A DNA stretch of 64,000 nt, from positions 1 through 64,000 of the forward strand of contig NZ_PUJW01000014.1 in NCBI RefSeq assembly GCF_011189575.1, read 5' to 3'. The first letter of the stretch is position 1. Each line of letters opens with the position of its first letter. This document shows positions 17,868 through 27,049 of the stretch, in pieces. Below the pieces are notes generated by a model. It saw only the letters and a program-made list of their open reading frames with translations, was not told where the DNA came from and ran no database searches. Both the position numbers and the translations under genes were made by a program. The stretch is from Photorhabdus cinerea. Its GTDB lineage: Bacteria > Pseudomonadota > Gammaproteobacteria > Enterobacterales > Enterobacteriaceae.

Positions 17868-18677
17868 TTAACCATGAACACCCTTCTCCAGTTCACCTTT
17901 AGCTGCAATAAGTACTTGCTCTGGCATTGTTTTCAGGACTTCTTTGGGTTTTTTATTACCTAACCAACTATTATTTGAACCAAACCAAACAGCCAATCCC
18001 CAAGAGGTCTTTTTATCACCAAATAATGTGATTATTTTCTTAACAATATCAAGGGGTTTAAAATCTTCATTCAAGGCATATTGAGGAAAATAATCTTTAC
18101 CATCAACCGTAATTGCAAAAATCTTATTACAGTTTTTCCATCTGTTTGGCCCCGCACTCTTATTACTAGATTTAAACCCATACCCATCTGAAATAGCCAT
18201 TGAGGTTAACCAGATTGAATCTGACAGAATCAATTCCTTTAACGCTTTACGACGTGCTAAGAAGCGAGCATCACGATCCTGCTTATGTTCAGATGATAGC
18301 TTCCTGACAGAATTATCTTCTTTTATCTTATTGGATAATTCCTTTTTGGGGTCAATCTCTGGTTCTACTTTTTTCTGCTTCACTCTCTTACTAGTCTTAA
18401 GTACAGGGGAAATATCATCTGTTTTTGAACTCACAAAACATAATGTTGGATAATGATCATCACAAATAGCAATAGAATTCACTGTTGCAACTGCGGCGTT
18501 TACTGCAACATATAAGGCTTTACCATATTCAGTGTTACCCGCTATGTTGCTATCCAATTTGATAACTAAATATTCAGCATCTTTATCAATCTTGCGATCG
18601 ATGAGTTCAGATCCACTCAATGTCTCGATTTCCACCGATTTTTTCACCTTAGCGGATGAATATATTCTAGTTGCCAT
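17868..18677 (-). CDS. ParS/MbcA/Xre-type antitoxin-family protein with N-terminal extension
   Basis: A 269-residue protein whose C-terminal 40 residues (SWGLAVWFGSNNSWLGNKKP then EVL) match the toxin-binding segment of the Xre/MbcA/ParS (DUF2384) family. Ahead of it, residues about 150-220 have the pattern LTSMAIS...W...IFAITVDGKDYFPQYAL, seen in solitary relatives with a winged-helix-like module. The first 110 residues are unrelated, with a charged Lys/Glu stretch at about 105-145. The ATG at 18677 is chosen (AGAAG seven bases upstream) over the ATG at 18692, which lacks a ribosome site. No RES-type toxin gene is adjacent, so this is either an orphan antitoxin or a regulator of a distant partner. 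Confidence 0.65.
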   Translation of the reverse strand: MATRIYSSAKVKKSVEIETLSGSELIDRKIDKDAEYLVIKLDSNIAGNTEYGKALYVAVNAAVATVNSIAICDDHYPTLCFVSSKTDDISPVLKTSKRVKQKKVEPEIDPKKELSNKIKEDNSVRKLSSEHKQDRDARFLARRKALKELILSDSIWLTSMAISDGYGFKSSNKSAGPNRWKNCNKIFAITVDGKDYFPQYALNEDFKPLDIVKKIITLFGDKKTSWGLAVWFGSNNSWLGNKKPKEVLKTMPEQVLIAAKGELEKGVHG

Positions 18678-18861
18678 AGTATATCTTCTCATAACAGCAT
18701 ATGGATATATTCAATATATAGGATATATAATGGCTAGTCACCATAGCACCAATAATAAATATTGTTGTTACTTTATAACACTTATGTGCTGACAAATTTT
18801 TATTCAAAAGGAGGAGTGTTCACCGCCGTGAGTAAGAAAGGAATTTAAGAACAGAAGCAGT

Positions 18862-18883
18862 AAGCTCCACCGCTTGGGAGCTT
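18862..18883. terminator. Hairpin 3' of yfcD
   Basis: Arms aagctcc / ggagctt around an eight-base loop, next to the yfcD stop codon. It could terminate yfcD transcription; the flanking sequence also resembles the end of an old insertion element, without proof. Confidence 0.4.
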
Positions 18884-18907
18884 GGTTATTCAACTAAAAC
18901 AGATAAC

Positions 18908-19453
18908 TCAATCAATTTTTTTATTCATAATAACTTCATCGAAGTCATTATTACGAGTTAGCCACAGAGAAAGTGCTTTTAACGAATCAGATGTAAATTC
19001 GTCACAACGAATCGTAATCTCCTCCGGTGTCAACCAACACACATCGTCAATTTCTGCTGCCTGTAAAGCAAACGGGCCATGGCTGATACAACTGAATAAC
19101 GCGCCATAAACACGGCAATTCTCTTCTTCATAATAAAAACTACCATGCTCGGCAAAAGGAACACCTGCAATCCCCAGCTCTTCTTCTGCCTCTCGCCGGG
19201 CTGAATCCAACATATTTTCCCCCGTCAGCACAACACCACCTGCGGTCGCATCCAGTTTTCCCGGGTAAAAATCCTTAGTTTCTGTACGATGCTGAACCAA
19301 AATTTTCCCCATGCCATTATGAACTACGATATAAGTGGCACGGTGCCGTAAACGTTGGGCTCGCATCTGTTGACGTGTAGCCTGGGCAATGACTTCATTA
19401 TTTCCATTAACGATATCGATCCACTCAATACCCACTGTATTCTCTTGTTCCAT
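18908..19453 (-). CDS. yfcD: Nudix hydrolase YfcD
   Basis: A 181-residue Nudix hydrolase, strongly similar to E. coli YfcD (180 residues): IVNGNNEVIAQATRQQMRAQ, ATYIVVHNGMGKILVQHR, DATAGGVV. The Nudix box GX5EX7REUXEEXGU is complete (from GVVLTGE to REAEEELGI). It hydrolyses an unidentified nucleoside diphosphate derivative. The ATG at 19453 aligns with the family start; the longer frame to 19480 adds nine unrelated residues. In E. coli it lies near yfcG and yfcH, and here it precedes them across an accessory insertion. Confidence 0.93.
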   Translation of the reverse strand: MEQENTVGIEWIDIVNGNNEVIAQATRQQMRAQRLRHRATYIVVHNGMGKILVQHRTETKDFYPGKLDATAGGVVLTGENMLDSARREAEEELGIAGVPFAEHGSFYYEEENCRVYGALFSCISHGPFALQAAEIDDVCWLTPEEITIRCDEFTSDSLKALSLWLTRNNDFDEVIMNKKID

Positions 19454-19606
19454 CTGCAAAAAACCTTTTTTTATTAGCAAGAAATCGCAAATCTATAGAA
19501 TGGTTAATCTACCCAAAATAACCAAATTGATAGGACTATAAGACGGTATTCGTTTCGGACGATTCATGCAACCTTTTAACTTAACCTGAAATAGAACATC
19601 TGAGGA

Positions 19607-19734
19607 ACTATACCCGTTATCTTTCAAGTTGCCTCGTTGGCTGCACTTACTCACCCCGGTCACATAGTTCTCTATGCTCCCGGGGATTCGCTCCCTTGCC
19701 GTCGCGATCCTTCTTGAAATCTATTGGGTATAGT
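19607..19734. repeat. MITE-like palindromic repeat, copy 1
   Basis: About 128 bp with inverted ends: actatacccgttatctttcaag at the left and cttgaaatctattgggtatagt at the right. The internal gctcccggggattcgctcccttgccgtcgcgatcc block is shared with the copy at about 35056-35196. No coding capacity; probably a non-autonomous element mobilised in trans. Confidence 0.85.
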
Positions 19735-19841
19735 CACCTTCAACATCTTGGTTTCATCCAGTAACTAAAATATTCTTACGGAGCTATTTTATCTTACACT
19801 TTATAAGATCTCATATTTACACTACATTGTTTTCTTATTAT

Positions 19842-21728
19842 TTACGACATCCAATCTTCACCAATTAGTACAAAATTATCCGTATAGCGTTTTAAAGCCA
19901 AACTACCCCATTTATTTTGTTTAGTATCAATAAGAGCCTGATTTAATTTATCATCCATATGTAAGAACAACATATTACGTTGCCGAATATCAGGAACAAT
20001 ATCACCCCGTTCTTTCATTGTTCTTTCAAATAACCGCACTTTATCCCGGTAAAAATGATATTTCCTCGGTTCAGCCAACTCTGCAATTCGATCACCAATG
20101 TAATGAATATATTTAAGCATACGGTGATCAGGCACACTCAAGGCATCTTTTAAAGTCGGGTTTTCATTACGTGGAAACCATTTATTCCTATCAGCGTCAC
20201 TGATATGTTTAAAAAATTCTTTCTGAATCTCTAATGCTGCCTTCATATCACTTTCTGTTTCATGGTTCAGCGCCGGAATTAAATACAATTTTGCTTCAAC
20301 CGGTAATGTAGCTTTGATCCGTATATAGTTACTTGAATCTCTCTCTTCCATCCGTTCAATAATCAGATTGGCTTTATAAAGGTGAACTATTTTTCCATGA
20401 TGCAAGAAAACTTCATTACCTTTTGTCAAGCCCAATAATTCAATAGTACTAAATAGATAGCCCAGCGGCCCCCAATAATTATAAAGCCAGTTATCAAGGT
20501 CTTTTTCCGGAGGCACGGATGGAACCAGGTCATTTTCATTCACATGACGGTAATGCGTGATACCTTCCAGTTCCTCTACCGCACTACGGGTTAATGTCCG
20601 CGGCATTCCATAACTATACAAACAAGGATGATATTTTTTCAGTTGTGCGCTATGCAATAATCCCAACGCCCCCCCCAAGCTATGTCCACAAATAAATAAG
20701 TTTCGGTTTTTAGCCAAGTCACTGATTTCATCAAATACACTTTTATTATCAGAATCAGCAGATTTTAACTTGCTAATAAGACTAAATGCCTCCCAAAAAC
20801 CCCTATGAACTTTACCATTCTCGATAAAACCACTGCATACACCGCCTTCACCACACCCCAATTGCACGGGCTGGTACATAATATCAGTGATAGCATCATT
20901 GATACTGGCTGTCCCTCGCCAACTAACAATAATATCTTGTTGATTAACTGCATAGAATAACTCAGTATCTCCTAATAAGTTCACACTCGCTTTTGAGTCA
21001 ATAAATACAATATCAGTATAACGTTCACGAAATGGCACATCATAAGTAATAGGAGAACGCGCTATTTTTTCTACTTTATTGGGCAATTGGGATATATCCA
21101 ACATCTGCCGGTTAAAAAAATGAGTGATAGAACCGGCTACATTAGCATTATCATCAGAATATGCCAGCACCCCCATTAACGCTAGATTATAAGCATTCAC
21201 CAAAGCGTAATCTGTCTGGTGATGTAACAACAACGTCCAAGCCCGAAACGGGCACACTTCCAGAACATATCGGCAACTAATCGCATAAACGCAAAAACCT
21301 TCCGGTATTGGGTTAGGGAAATGGTAATGCGGCGGTTTATTTTCTTTCCATTTATCGATCACAGGCAAGCCATCACTTATTTGACCAATCGTCACATAAC
21401 GATATTGGTGGCCTGCTGCTTCCGCTTTCGGTTTAACTACCGATGCCCTAATATCACGCTTCTCTCGTAATGGTCGCTGTTCCATTTCATCAGCCAATGG
21501 CTGAGCACTGATATACAATATTACTGAGTAAAGTGGCAGGTTTTCTTCCCTGAGCAATCCTTGATCATTAGTCACACCTTTACGTTCATTACTTGGCATT
21601 CCCTGGCTTATCAGGCGATAAGGCATATTAATTAACGGATTACCTTGTTCATCAACTAATTGGAATTCCACCCAATGTTCCATTATTTCTTCACTGTCAA
21701 TAGCGTCTCGCAGGCATAATTTGCTCAT
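19842..21728 (-). CDS. Class 3 lipase, possible type VI-type antibacterial effector
   Basis: A 628-residue alpha/beta-hydrolase. The nucleophile elbow is GHSLGG with Ser350, a likely acid is Asp400 (NENDLVPSVPP), the likely base is His443 or His444 (FLHHGKIVHL), and VSWRGT at about 268-273 is the usual lipase-3 oxyanion segment. Residues 17-70 (EHWVEFQLVDEQGNPL...GVTNDQGLL) resemble the small beta domain at the head of many VgrG-linked effectors. There is no Sec signal. A role as a phospholipid-degrading effector is inference from that domain. No obvious immunity gene is next to it: downstream is a repeat, upstream is non-coding. It could instead be an insect-directed lipase. Confidence 0.75.
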   Translation of the reverse strand: MSKLCLRDAIDSEEIMEHWVEFQLVDEQGNPLINMPYRLISQGMPSNERKGVTNDQGLLREENLPLYSVILYISAQPLADEMEQRPLREKRDIRASVVKPKAEAAGHQYRYVTIGQISDGLPVIDKWKENKPPHYHFPNPIPEGFCVYAISCRYVLEVCPFRAWTLLLHHQTDYALVNAYNLALMGVLAYSDDNANVAGSITHFFNRQMLDISQLPNKVEKIARSPITYDVPFRERYTDIVFIDSKASVNLLGDTELFYAVNQQDIIVSWRGTASINDAITDIMYQPVQLGCGEGGVCSGFIENGKVHRGFWEAFSLISKLKSADSDNKSVFDEISDLAKNRNLFICGHSLGGALGLLHSAQLKKYHPCLYSYGMPRTLTRSAVEELEGITHYRHVNENDLVPSVPPEKDLDNWLYNYWGPLGYLFSTIELLGLTKGNEVFLHHGKIVHLYKANLIIERMEERDSSNYIRIKATLPVEAKLYLIPALNHETESDMKAALEIQKEFFKHISDADRNKWFPRNENPTLKDALSVPDHRMLKYIHYIGDRIAELAEPRKYHFYRDKVRLFERTMKERGDIVPDIRQRNMLFLHMDDKLNQALIDTKQNKWGSLALKRYTDNFVLIGEDWMS

Positions 21729-22536
21729 AATTGTTGTTTTCCTTTTTTTATTTTTAAATATTAATACAACGCTTATTTCAAACTGACACTAATAATAGTG
21801 AAAGATAAAGTTAATTCACTCAAGCATGCAATTGTAATAAAATTCAACAAATGCAAAACGAATATAATTATGAAAAACTCAAGAACAAAAAATAAAAAAT
21901 CAGGAACAACCCAAGTTATTGAATTACTTTGTTTCATAAATCTAAAATTTATAAAATAAAAACCACAGCATTAACCAATCTGACAAAAAATTATCAACAC
22001 CATAAAAACCAATAAAACAACACATTGAATAATATATAAAAATATTCATTCTTATAACTGTCGTGATGAGTCGTTAAATTTTATTTTTAATGGATTAAAT
22101 AATAAAAGATTCTATTTTAAACCAACCAAAATAACGATAAAAAGGTTAATGATAACATGCCAATATATTATTTATATGTTCGTTAAGTTAACGCAACAGA
22201 ACCTGAATAACAATCTTCTTGAACTGTCCTACAGGAAGATCCATTGATAAACCAGAAATTATTAACTTTTATTCTGGCGAAAAGAGTGGCTATTTCGAGT
22301 TAGTTTTAATGCTGTACTGTCATCTACGTTAACAATTACCCGACTTCTACCGTACAAATCTTTCCTGAAAGTAGAGTAATCTGTACGAACATCCTCACAG
22401 TCTTATGACTGCTTCCCCCTGTCAGGTGAGAGTTGACGAGCCGGATTGAACGCTTTTCTTCTTGAATAAAGTATATTACATGCTGCATAACCTAATGATA
22501 ATGTGTAATACCATTTTACGCTCCATCGGAGGCTCT
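21729..22536. other. Non-coding region between the lipase gene and yfcG
   Basis: About 800 bp. The left half is extremely AT-rich and probably holds the lipase promoter; the right half is more balanced and carries the yfcG promoter. A 46-codon open stretch on the minus strand (22262-22402) lacks a start and a family. No RNA gene or operator was recognised. Confidence 0.5.
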
Positions 22537-23157
22537 ATGATCGATCTGTACTATGCACCAACGCCAAATGGCCACAAAATCACACTCTTTCTTGAAGAAG
22601 CCGGTCTTCCCTATAATATTCACCGGATTGATATTGGCGCTGGGGACCAATTCAAACCTGAATTTCTCGCAATTTCGCCTAATAACAAGATTCCAGCCAT
22701 TGTTGATCAGCAGCCAGCCAATGACAGCAAGCCTGTTGCCATTTTTGAATCCGGTGCCATCCTTATCTATCTTGCTGAAAAAACGGGGAAATTGCTTAGC
22801 AAAGATATGCATGAACGCATTCAAAGCCTACAATGGCTGTTCTGGCAAGTTGGCGGCTTCGGCCCAATGTTGGGGCAGAATCACCATTTTAATCGTTTCG
22901 CACCTGAAAAAGTGCCTTACGCGATTAACCGTTATCAGGAAGAAACAAAACGCCTGTATAAGGTTCTGAATACCCAATTAGAAAAACCCCCCTATCTGGG
23001 TGGTCAGGAATACAGCATTGCTGATATCGCAACTTATCCGTGGGCTCGTTCCCATGAATATCAAAATATTGATCTGGATGATTATCCAGCAGTCAAAAAA
23101 TGGTTTGATATTATCAGTCAACGTCCCGCCACTCAGACAGCATACAGCAAAGCCTAA
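22537..23157 (+). CDS. yfcG: GSH-dependent disulfide-bond oxidoreductase YfcG (Nu-class GST)
   Basis: A 206-residue glutathione transferase-fold protein. The N-terminal thioredoxin-like domain (MIDLYYAPTPNGHKITLFLEE) has Thr rather than Cys at the active site, as in E. coli YfcG. The cis-Pro motif NNKIPAI, the ESGAI glutathione contact and the C-terminal helical domain (FWQVGGFGPMLGQNHHF) are all present. It reduces small disulfides with glutathione in the cytosol. The ATG at 22537 has GGAGG six bases upstream; the longer frame to 22462 is promoter sequence. Confidence 0.94.
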   Translation: MIDLYYAPTPNGHKITLFLEEAGLPYNIHRIDIGAGDQFKPEFLAISPNNKIPAIVDQQPANDSKPVAIFESGAILIYLAEKTGKLLSKDMHERIQSLQWLFWQVGGFGPMLGQNHHFNRFAPEKVPYAINRYQEETKRLYKVLNTQLEKPPYLGGQEYSIADIATYPWARSHEYQNIDLDDYPAVKKWFDIISQRPATQTAYSKA

Positions 23158-23284
23158 CTCTGTTTGCGGGGTAACTATTTCCCCGCAAAACTTGATCACG
23201 TTAACAGATAGCCGTATCTTTAACCATCAGCCCTTACATCCCTGCTATAGTTTTTTATACCAACTTTAGGTTACAGGAGTGGCT

Positions 23285-24199
23285 ATGCGTATTTTAATCA
23301 CCGGAGGAACAGGGCTAATTGGTAGCCGCTTGGTTTACCAGCTTCTTTCCCTATCCCATTCCATTACCATTCTGAGCCGTTCACCTCAGAAAGTTTATTC
23401 TCTGTTCTGTAAACAGGCTGAATGTTGGACCAGTCTGAAAGACAAAACAGATCTCAACGATTTTGATGCTGTTATTAATCTTGCTGGTGAACCCATAGTA
23501 AACAAGCTCTGGACTCCAACTCAAAAAGAGAAACTGTGCCAAAGCCGCTGGGAATTAACAGAGCAGATCAGCCAGCTCATTAATGCCAGTCAAACACCGC
23601 CAGAAGTATTTATTTCCGGCTCTGCCGTAGGCTATTACGGAGATCAAAATCAAGCTGTTGTTACAGAAAATGATCCACCCAATGATGAATTTACTCATCA
23701 ACTCTGTAAGCGCTGGGAACAACTCGCATTACAGGCTGCTAGTGATAAAACCCGTGTTTGTCTTTTACGTACTGGCGTTGTACTGGCAAAAAACGGTGGA
23801 GTACTGAAAAAAATGTTACCACTCTTTCGTCTTGGGCTTGGCGGCCCTATGGGGAGCGGAAAACAGTATCTCCCTTGGATTCATATTGATGATATGGTGA
23901 ATGGCATCTATTACCTGCTGATGACTCCCGAATTGAGTGGCCCTTTTAATATGACCGCCCCTTACCCAGTACATAATGATCAGTTTGCCGCAACACTGGC
24001 GGAAGTGCTGAAACGCCCTGCAATTATCCAGATACCTGCTTTCGTGCTGAAATTACTGATGGGAGAGGCTGCGGTATTAGCACTGAGCGGACAACAGGCA
24101 ATACCACATAAATTAGAGCAGGCGGGATTTGGCTTCCGCTATTTTCAGCTAAAAGAAGCTTTTGAAGATCTACTTAATATTAAATCTCAACACCTTTAG
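23285..24199 (+). CDS. yfcH: SDR-family epimerase-like protein YfcH
   Basis: A 304-residue atypical extended SDR (TIGR01777 type). The NAD(P)-binding GGTGLIG is at the N-terminus, followed by INLAGEPI, the active-site YYG of SAVGYYGD and LRTGVVL, with a C-terminal DUF1731-like segment (ALSGQQAIPHKLEQAGF). The enzymatic substrate is not established for the family. The ATG at 23285 is used because AGGAG ends five bases before it; a GTG at 23279 overlaps that ribosome site. It converges on ubiX with a 20-bp overlap. Confidence 0.92.
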   Translation: MRILITGGTGLIGSRLVYQLLSLSHSITILSRSPQKVYSLFCKQAECWTSLKDKTDLNDFDAVINLAGEPIVNKLWTPTQKEKLCQSRWELTEQISQLINASQTPPEVFISGSAVGYYGDQNQAVVTENDPPNDEFTHQLCKRWEQLALQAASDKTRVCLLRTGVVLAKNGGVLKKMLPLFRLGLGGPMGSGKQYLPWIHIDDMVNGIYYLLMTPELSGPFNMTAPYPVHNDQFAATLAEVLKRPAIIQIPAFVLKLLMGEAAVLALSGQQAIPHKLEQAGFGFRYFQLKEAFEDLLNIKSQHL

Positions 24200-24764
24200 C
24201 ACCTTGCCAACGGGTGAATAGATCATGAGGTAACTCAATATCAAACTGATCGAGCACTCGATTAACCGTCTGATCAATAATGTCCTGGATTTGTTTAGGC
24301 TGATGATAAAACGCAGGAACTGGCGGCATAATTACAGCGCCAATTTCTGCTGCCTGAGTCATCAGCCGGAGATGCCCTAAATGCAATGGCGTTTCTCTCA
24401 CACCGAGAACCAACTTACGACCTTCTTTCAATACAACATCTGCTGATCTGGTCACTAATCCATCAGTATAACTGTGGACAATGCCTGAAAGGGTTTTCAT
24501 TGAGCATGGTAAAATTACCATGCCCAAAGTTTTGAACGAACCTGAAGAAATAGCAGCGGCTATGTCTCTATTGTCATACACAACATCAGCCAGCGCCTGC
24601 ACATCCCGTAAACTATAATTTGTTTCAAGCGCCAACGTTTGACGAGCGGACTGACTAATAACCAGATGTGTTTCTACACTTTCAACTGGTTGTAAAACTT
24701 GCAGTAGCCTGACGCCATAAATGGCTCCACTTGCTCCCGTAAGCCCCACTATCAATCTTTTCAT
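24180..24764 (-). CDS. ubiX: Flavin prenyltransferase UbiX
   Basis: A 194-residue flavoprotein-fold enzyme that makes prenylated FMN, the cofactor UbiD needs in ubiquinone synthesis. Conserved blocks: GLTGASGAIYGVRLL, ILPCSMKTLSGI, VLGVRETPLHLGHLRLM and IMPPVPAFYHQPK. Just downstream of purF on the same strand with 46 bp between, as in E. coli. The 3' end overlaps yfcH on the opposite strand. Confidence 0.96.
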   Translation of the reverse strand: MKRLIVGLTGASGAIYGVRLLQVLQPVESVETHLVISQSARQTLALETNYSLRDVQALADVVYDNRDIAAAISSGSFKTLGMVILPCSMKTLSGIVHSYTDGLVTRSADVVLKEGRKLVLGVRETPLHLGHLRLMTQAAEIGAVIMPPVPAFYHQPKQIQDIIDQTVNRVLDQFDIELPHDLFTRWQGAKGVEI

Positions 24765-24810
24765 TTTTTCCTCATGCTGACACCGGGCTGCTATTTAAAT
24801 CCAAAGGTAA

Positions 24811-26328
24811 TCAACCTTCATTATAGATATCCAGGTTTTCAATTTCATTCTGATTATTCAGTTCCTTTTCATCGTCTTTACGCAGATTTTCCAGATAATA
24901 AAGGTAAGTCTGGTCAATATCTTTGGTGACATAAATACCATTGAAAACCGAACATTCAAACTCTTCAATATCCGGATTTTCTTCACGAACAGCCGCGACC
25001 AAATCAGTTAAATCCTGGAATATCAACGCATCAGCACCAATAAACTGACGAATTTCATCAACCTCACGCCCATGAGCGATCAGTTCATTTGCACTCGGCA
25101 TATCAATGCCATAAACATTTGGAAAACGCACTTCCGGCGCTGCCGAAGCAAGATAAACCTTCTTCGCTCCTGCTTCACGAGCCATTTCAACAATCTGTTC
25201 CGACGTTGTACCACGAACGATAGAATCATCCACCAATAAGACATTTTTATCACGGAATTCTGCACGATTGGCATTCAGTTTACGACGGACTGACTTCCGG
25301 CGCTCCTGTTGCCCAGGCATGATAAATGTACGACCAACATAACGGTTTTTCACAAATCCCTGGCGATAGGGTTTACCCAGTATACGGGCAATTTCCAGAG
25401 CGATATCACAAGAAGTTTCAGGAATTGGGATAACCACATCAATGTGCAAATCTTCCCATTCACGGGCAATTTTTGCCCCCAGCTTCTGTCCCATGCGCAC
25501 ACGGGCGTTATAAACCGAAATCTTATCAATAAAGGAGTCTGGCCGAGCCAAATAGACATATTCAAACAAACACGGAGTTAGAGAGGGGTTTTCAGCACAT
25601 TGGCGGGTAAATAACTGACCTTTCTCTGTAATATGAACCGCTTCACCTGATGCAACATCCCGCAGGAATTCAAAACCTAGCGTATCCAATGCAACACTTT
25701 CAGAAGCAATCATATATTCATTGCGGCCATCATCCAAAGTACGCTTGCCTAAAACCAATGGACGAATACCATGCGGATCGCGGAAAGCGACCAATCCATG
25801 TCCAATAATCATCGCAATACAAGCATAAGCGCCACTCACTTGCTTATGCAATGCCGCTACCGCAGCGAAAATATTATCAGGCTCCAATGAGTAATGCTGA
25901 AAATGCCCCAATTCATTAGCAAAAACATTGAGCAAAATTTCAGAGTCTGACGTGGTATTCACATGACGACGGGCATTTTCAAGCAGTTTTTTCTTTAACT
26001 CATGAGCATTCGTCAAATTACCATTGTGTGTCAATGTGATACCAAATGGAGAGTTTACATAAAATGGCTGAGCTTCCGATGCACTAGAGCTGCCAGCTGT
26101 CGGATAGCGTACATGACCAATCCCAATTGTTCCCTGTAAACGCAGCATATGCCGAGCTTCAAACACATCTCTCACTAAACCATTAGCTTTGCGTAAACGG
26201 AACCCATTGTTACCATCAATAGTTGCAATGCCAGCAGCATCTTGCCCACGGTGCTGAAGCACCGTCAACGCATCATAAATCGACTGGTTAACCGGTGTAA
26301 AACCGACGATACCAACAATACCGCACAT
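24811..26328 (-). CDS. purF: Amidophosphoribosyltransferase PurF
   Basis: First committed step of purine synthesis: PRPP plus glutamine gives phosphoribosylamine. The 505 residues match E. coli exactly in length. Cys2 (MCGIVGI) is the glutaminase nucleophile; HVRYPTAGS and NGNLTN follow, and the PRPP loop is LLVDDSIVRGTTS. The ATG at 26328 leaves Cys2 in place for N-terminal processing; the frame extension to 26343 adds five residues and is rejected. Follows cvpA by 14 bp; controlled with it from the PurR-regulated promoter. Confidence 0.98.
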   Translation of the reverse strand: MCGIVGIVGFTPVNQSIYDALTVLQHRGQDAAGIATIDGNNGFRLRKANGLVRDVFEARHMLRLQGTIGIGHVRYPTAGSSSASEAQPFYVNSPFGITLTHNGNLTNAHELKKKLLENARRHVNTTSDSEILLNVFANELGHFQHYSLEPDNIFAAVAALHKQVSGAYACIAMIIGHGLVAFRDPHGIRPLVLGKRTLDDGRNEYMIASESVALDTLGFEFLRDVASGEAVHITEKGQLFTRQCAENPSLTPCLFEYVYLARPDSFIDKISVYNARVRMGQKLGAKIAREWEDLHIDVVIPIPETSCDIALEIARILGKPYRQGFVKNRYVGRTFIMPGQQERRKSVRRKLNANRAEFRDKNVLLVDDSIVRGTTSEQIVEMAREAGAKKVYLASAAPEVRFPNVYGIDMPSANELIAHGREVDEIRQFIGADALIFQDLTDLVAAVREENPDIEEFECSVFNGIYVTKDIDQTYLYYLENLRKDDEKELNNQNEIENLDIYNEG

Positions 26329-26342
26329 GTAGTTTTTCCTCA

Positions 26343-26849
26343 TCAGCCAAGCGGAGAGGTATATTTCTCCGGCAGGAAACTTGACGCATTTTGCAGGTAG
26401 TCAAAGAACCACCTGATAATATGACTGAACTGTGGGATCAATTGCGACTGTTTCCAATCCTCACTTTGAGCAAATGGTGTGAATGTATCCAGAAAAAATA
26501 GAATAGCCGCGACAATCAGCACACCACGCAACGCCCCAAAGCAGATCCCCAGCACCCGATCAGTACCTGACAATCCAGTCCGTTGCACAAGAGAACCTAT
26601 CACATAGTTCACCACAGAACCGACAATCAAAGTAGCAACAAACAAAACCGCAATGGCAATTCCGTTACGCACCAACTCATCTTCAAAACGGGTAAAATAA
26701 GCCGCTAAGTAAGTGTAGAAGTGACTTGCTACAAAGAAAGCACATCCCCAAGTGACCAGTGACAAAGCCTCTCGAATAAACCCACGAATCAGGCTAACCA
26801 ATGCCGAGAAGCCAATAATGGCAATAATAACGTAATCAATCCAGACCAT
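26343..26849 (-). CDS. cvpA: Inner-membrane protein CvpA
   Basis: A 168-residue protein with four or so membrane segments (MVWIDYVIIAIIGFSALVSL at the start) and the conserved Arg-Gly-Phe region after helix one. Known in E. coli for effects on colicin V production and bile resistance; molecular function unsettled. First gene of cvpA-purF. Confidence 0.95.
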   Translation of the reverse strand: MVWIDYVIIAIIGFSALVSLIRGFIREALSLVTWGCAFFVASHFYTYLAAYFTRFEDELVRNGIAIAVLFVATLIVGSVVNYVIGSLVQRTGLSGTDRVLGICFGALRGVLIVAAILFFLDTFTPFAQSEDWKQSQLIPQFSHIIRWFFDYLQNASSFLPEKYTSPLG

Positions 26850-26905
26850 GTTTTAAATCCCAAATAGGCACCCCGGCATCCGTTTCGGGCGCATTCTAAC
26901 AGAAA

Positions 26906-26921
26906 ACGAAAACGTTTGCGT
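26906..26921. promoter_or_regulatory. PurR operator (PUR box) of cvpA-purF
   Basis: acgaaaacgtttgcgt, read on the minus strand as ACGCAAACGTTTTCGT, is a complete match to the PurR consensus. It lies 57 bp upstream of the cvpA start, consistent with repression by PurR plus hypoxanthine or guanine. Confidence 0.93.
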
Positions 26922-27049
26922 AGCAGATTTCCTGTTCCACTGAAAATAATTAGCGGCGATATGGAGAAATCATCATTGCCGCAGTCACCTAATATTTACT
27001 GCTTGATTTCATGATAACCCCACTCATCACATAAGCAATGACAGCCTTA

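Noticed and set aside
18800..18907. Possible end of an IS200/IS605-type element near the hairpin at 18862
   Set aside because: No transposase-like peptide could be read, so only the hairpin is reported.
22262..22402. 46-codon open stretch on the minus strand, with an overlapping frame whose start resembles ubiquitin (MFVQITLLSGKICTVEVG)
   Set aside because: The longer frame has no start codon; the ubiquitin-like frame stops after 18 codons and a bacterial ubiquitin is not expected here. Treated as coincidence.
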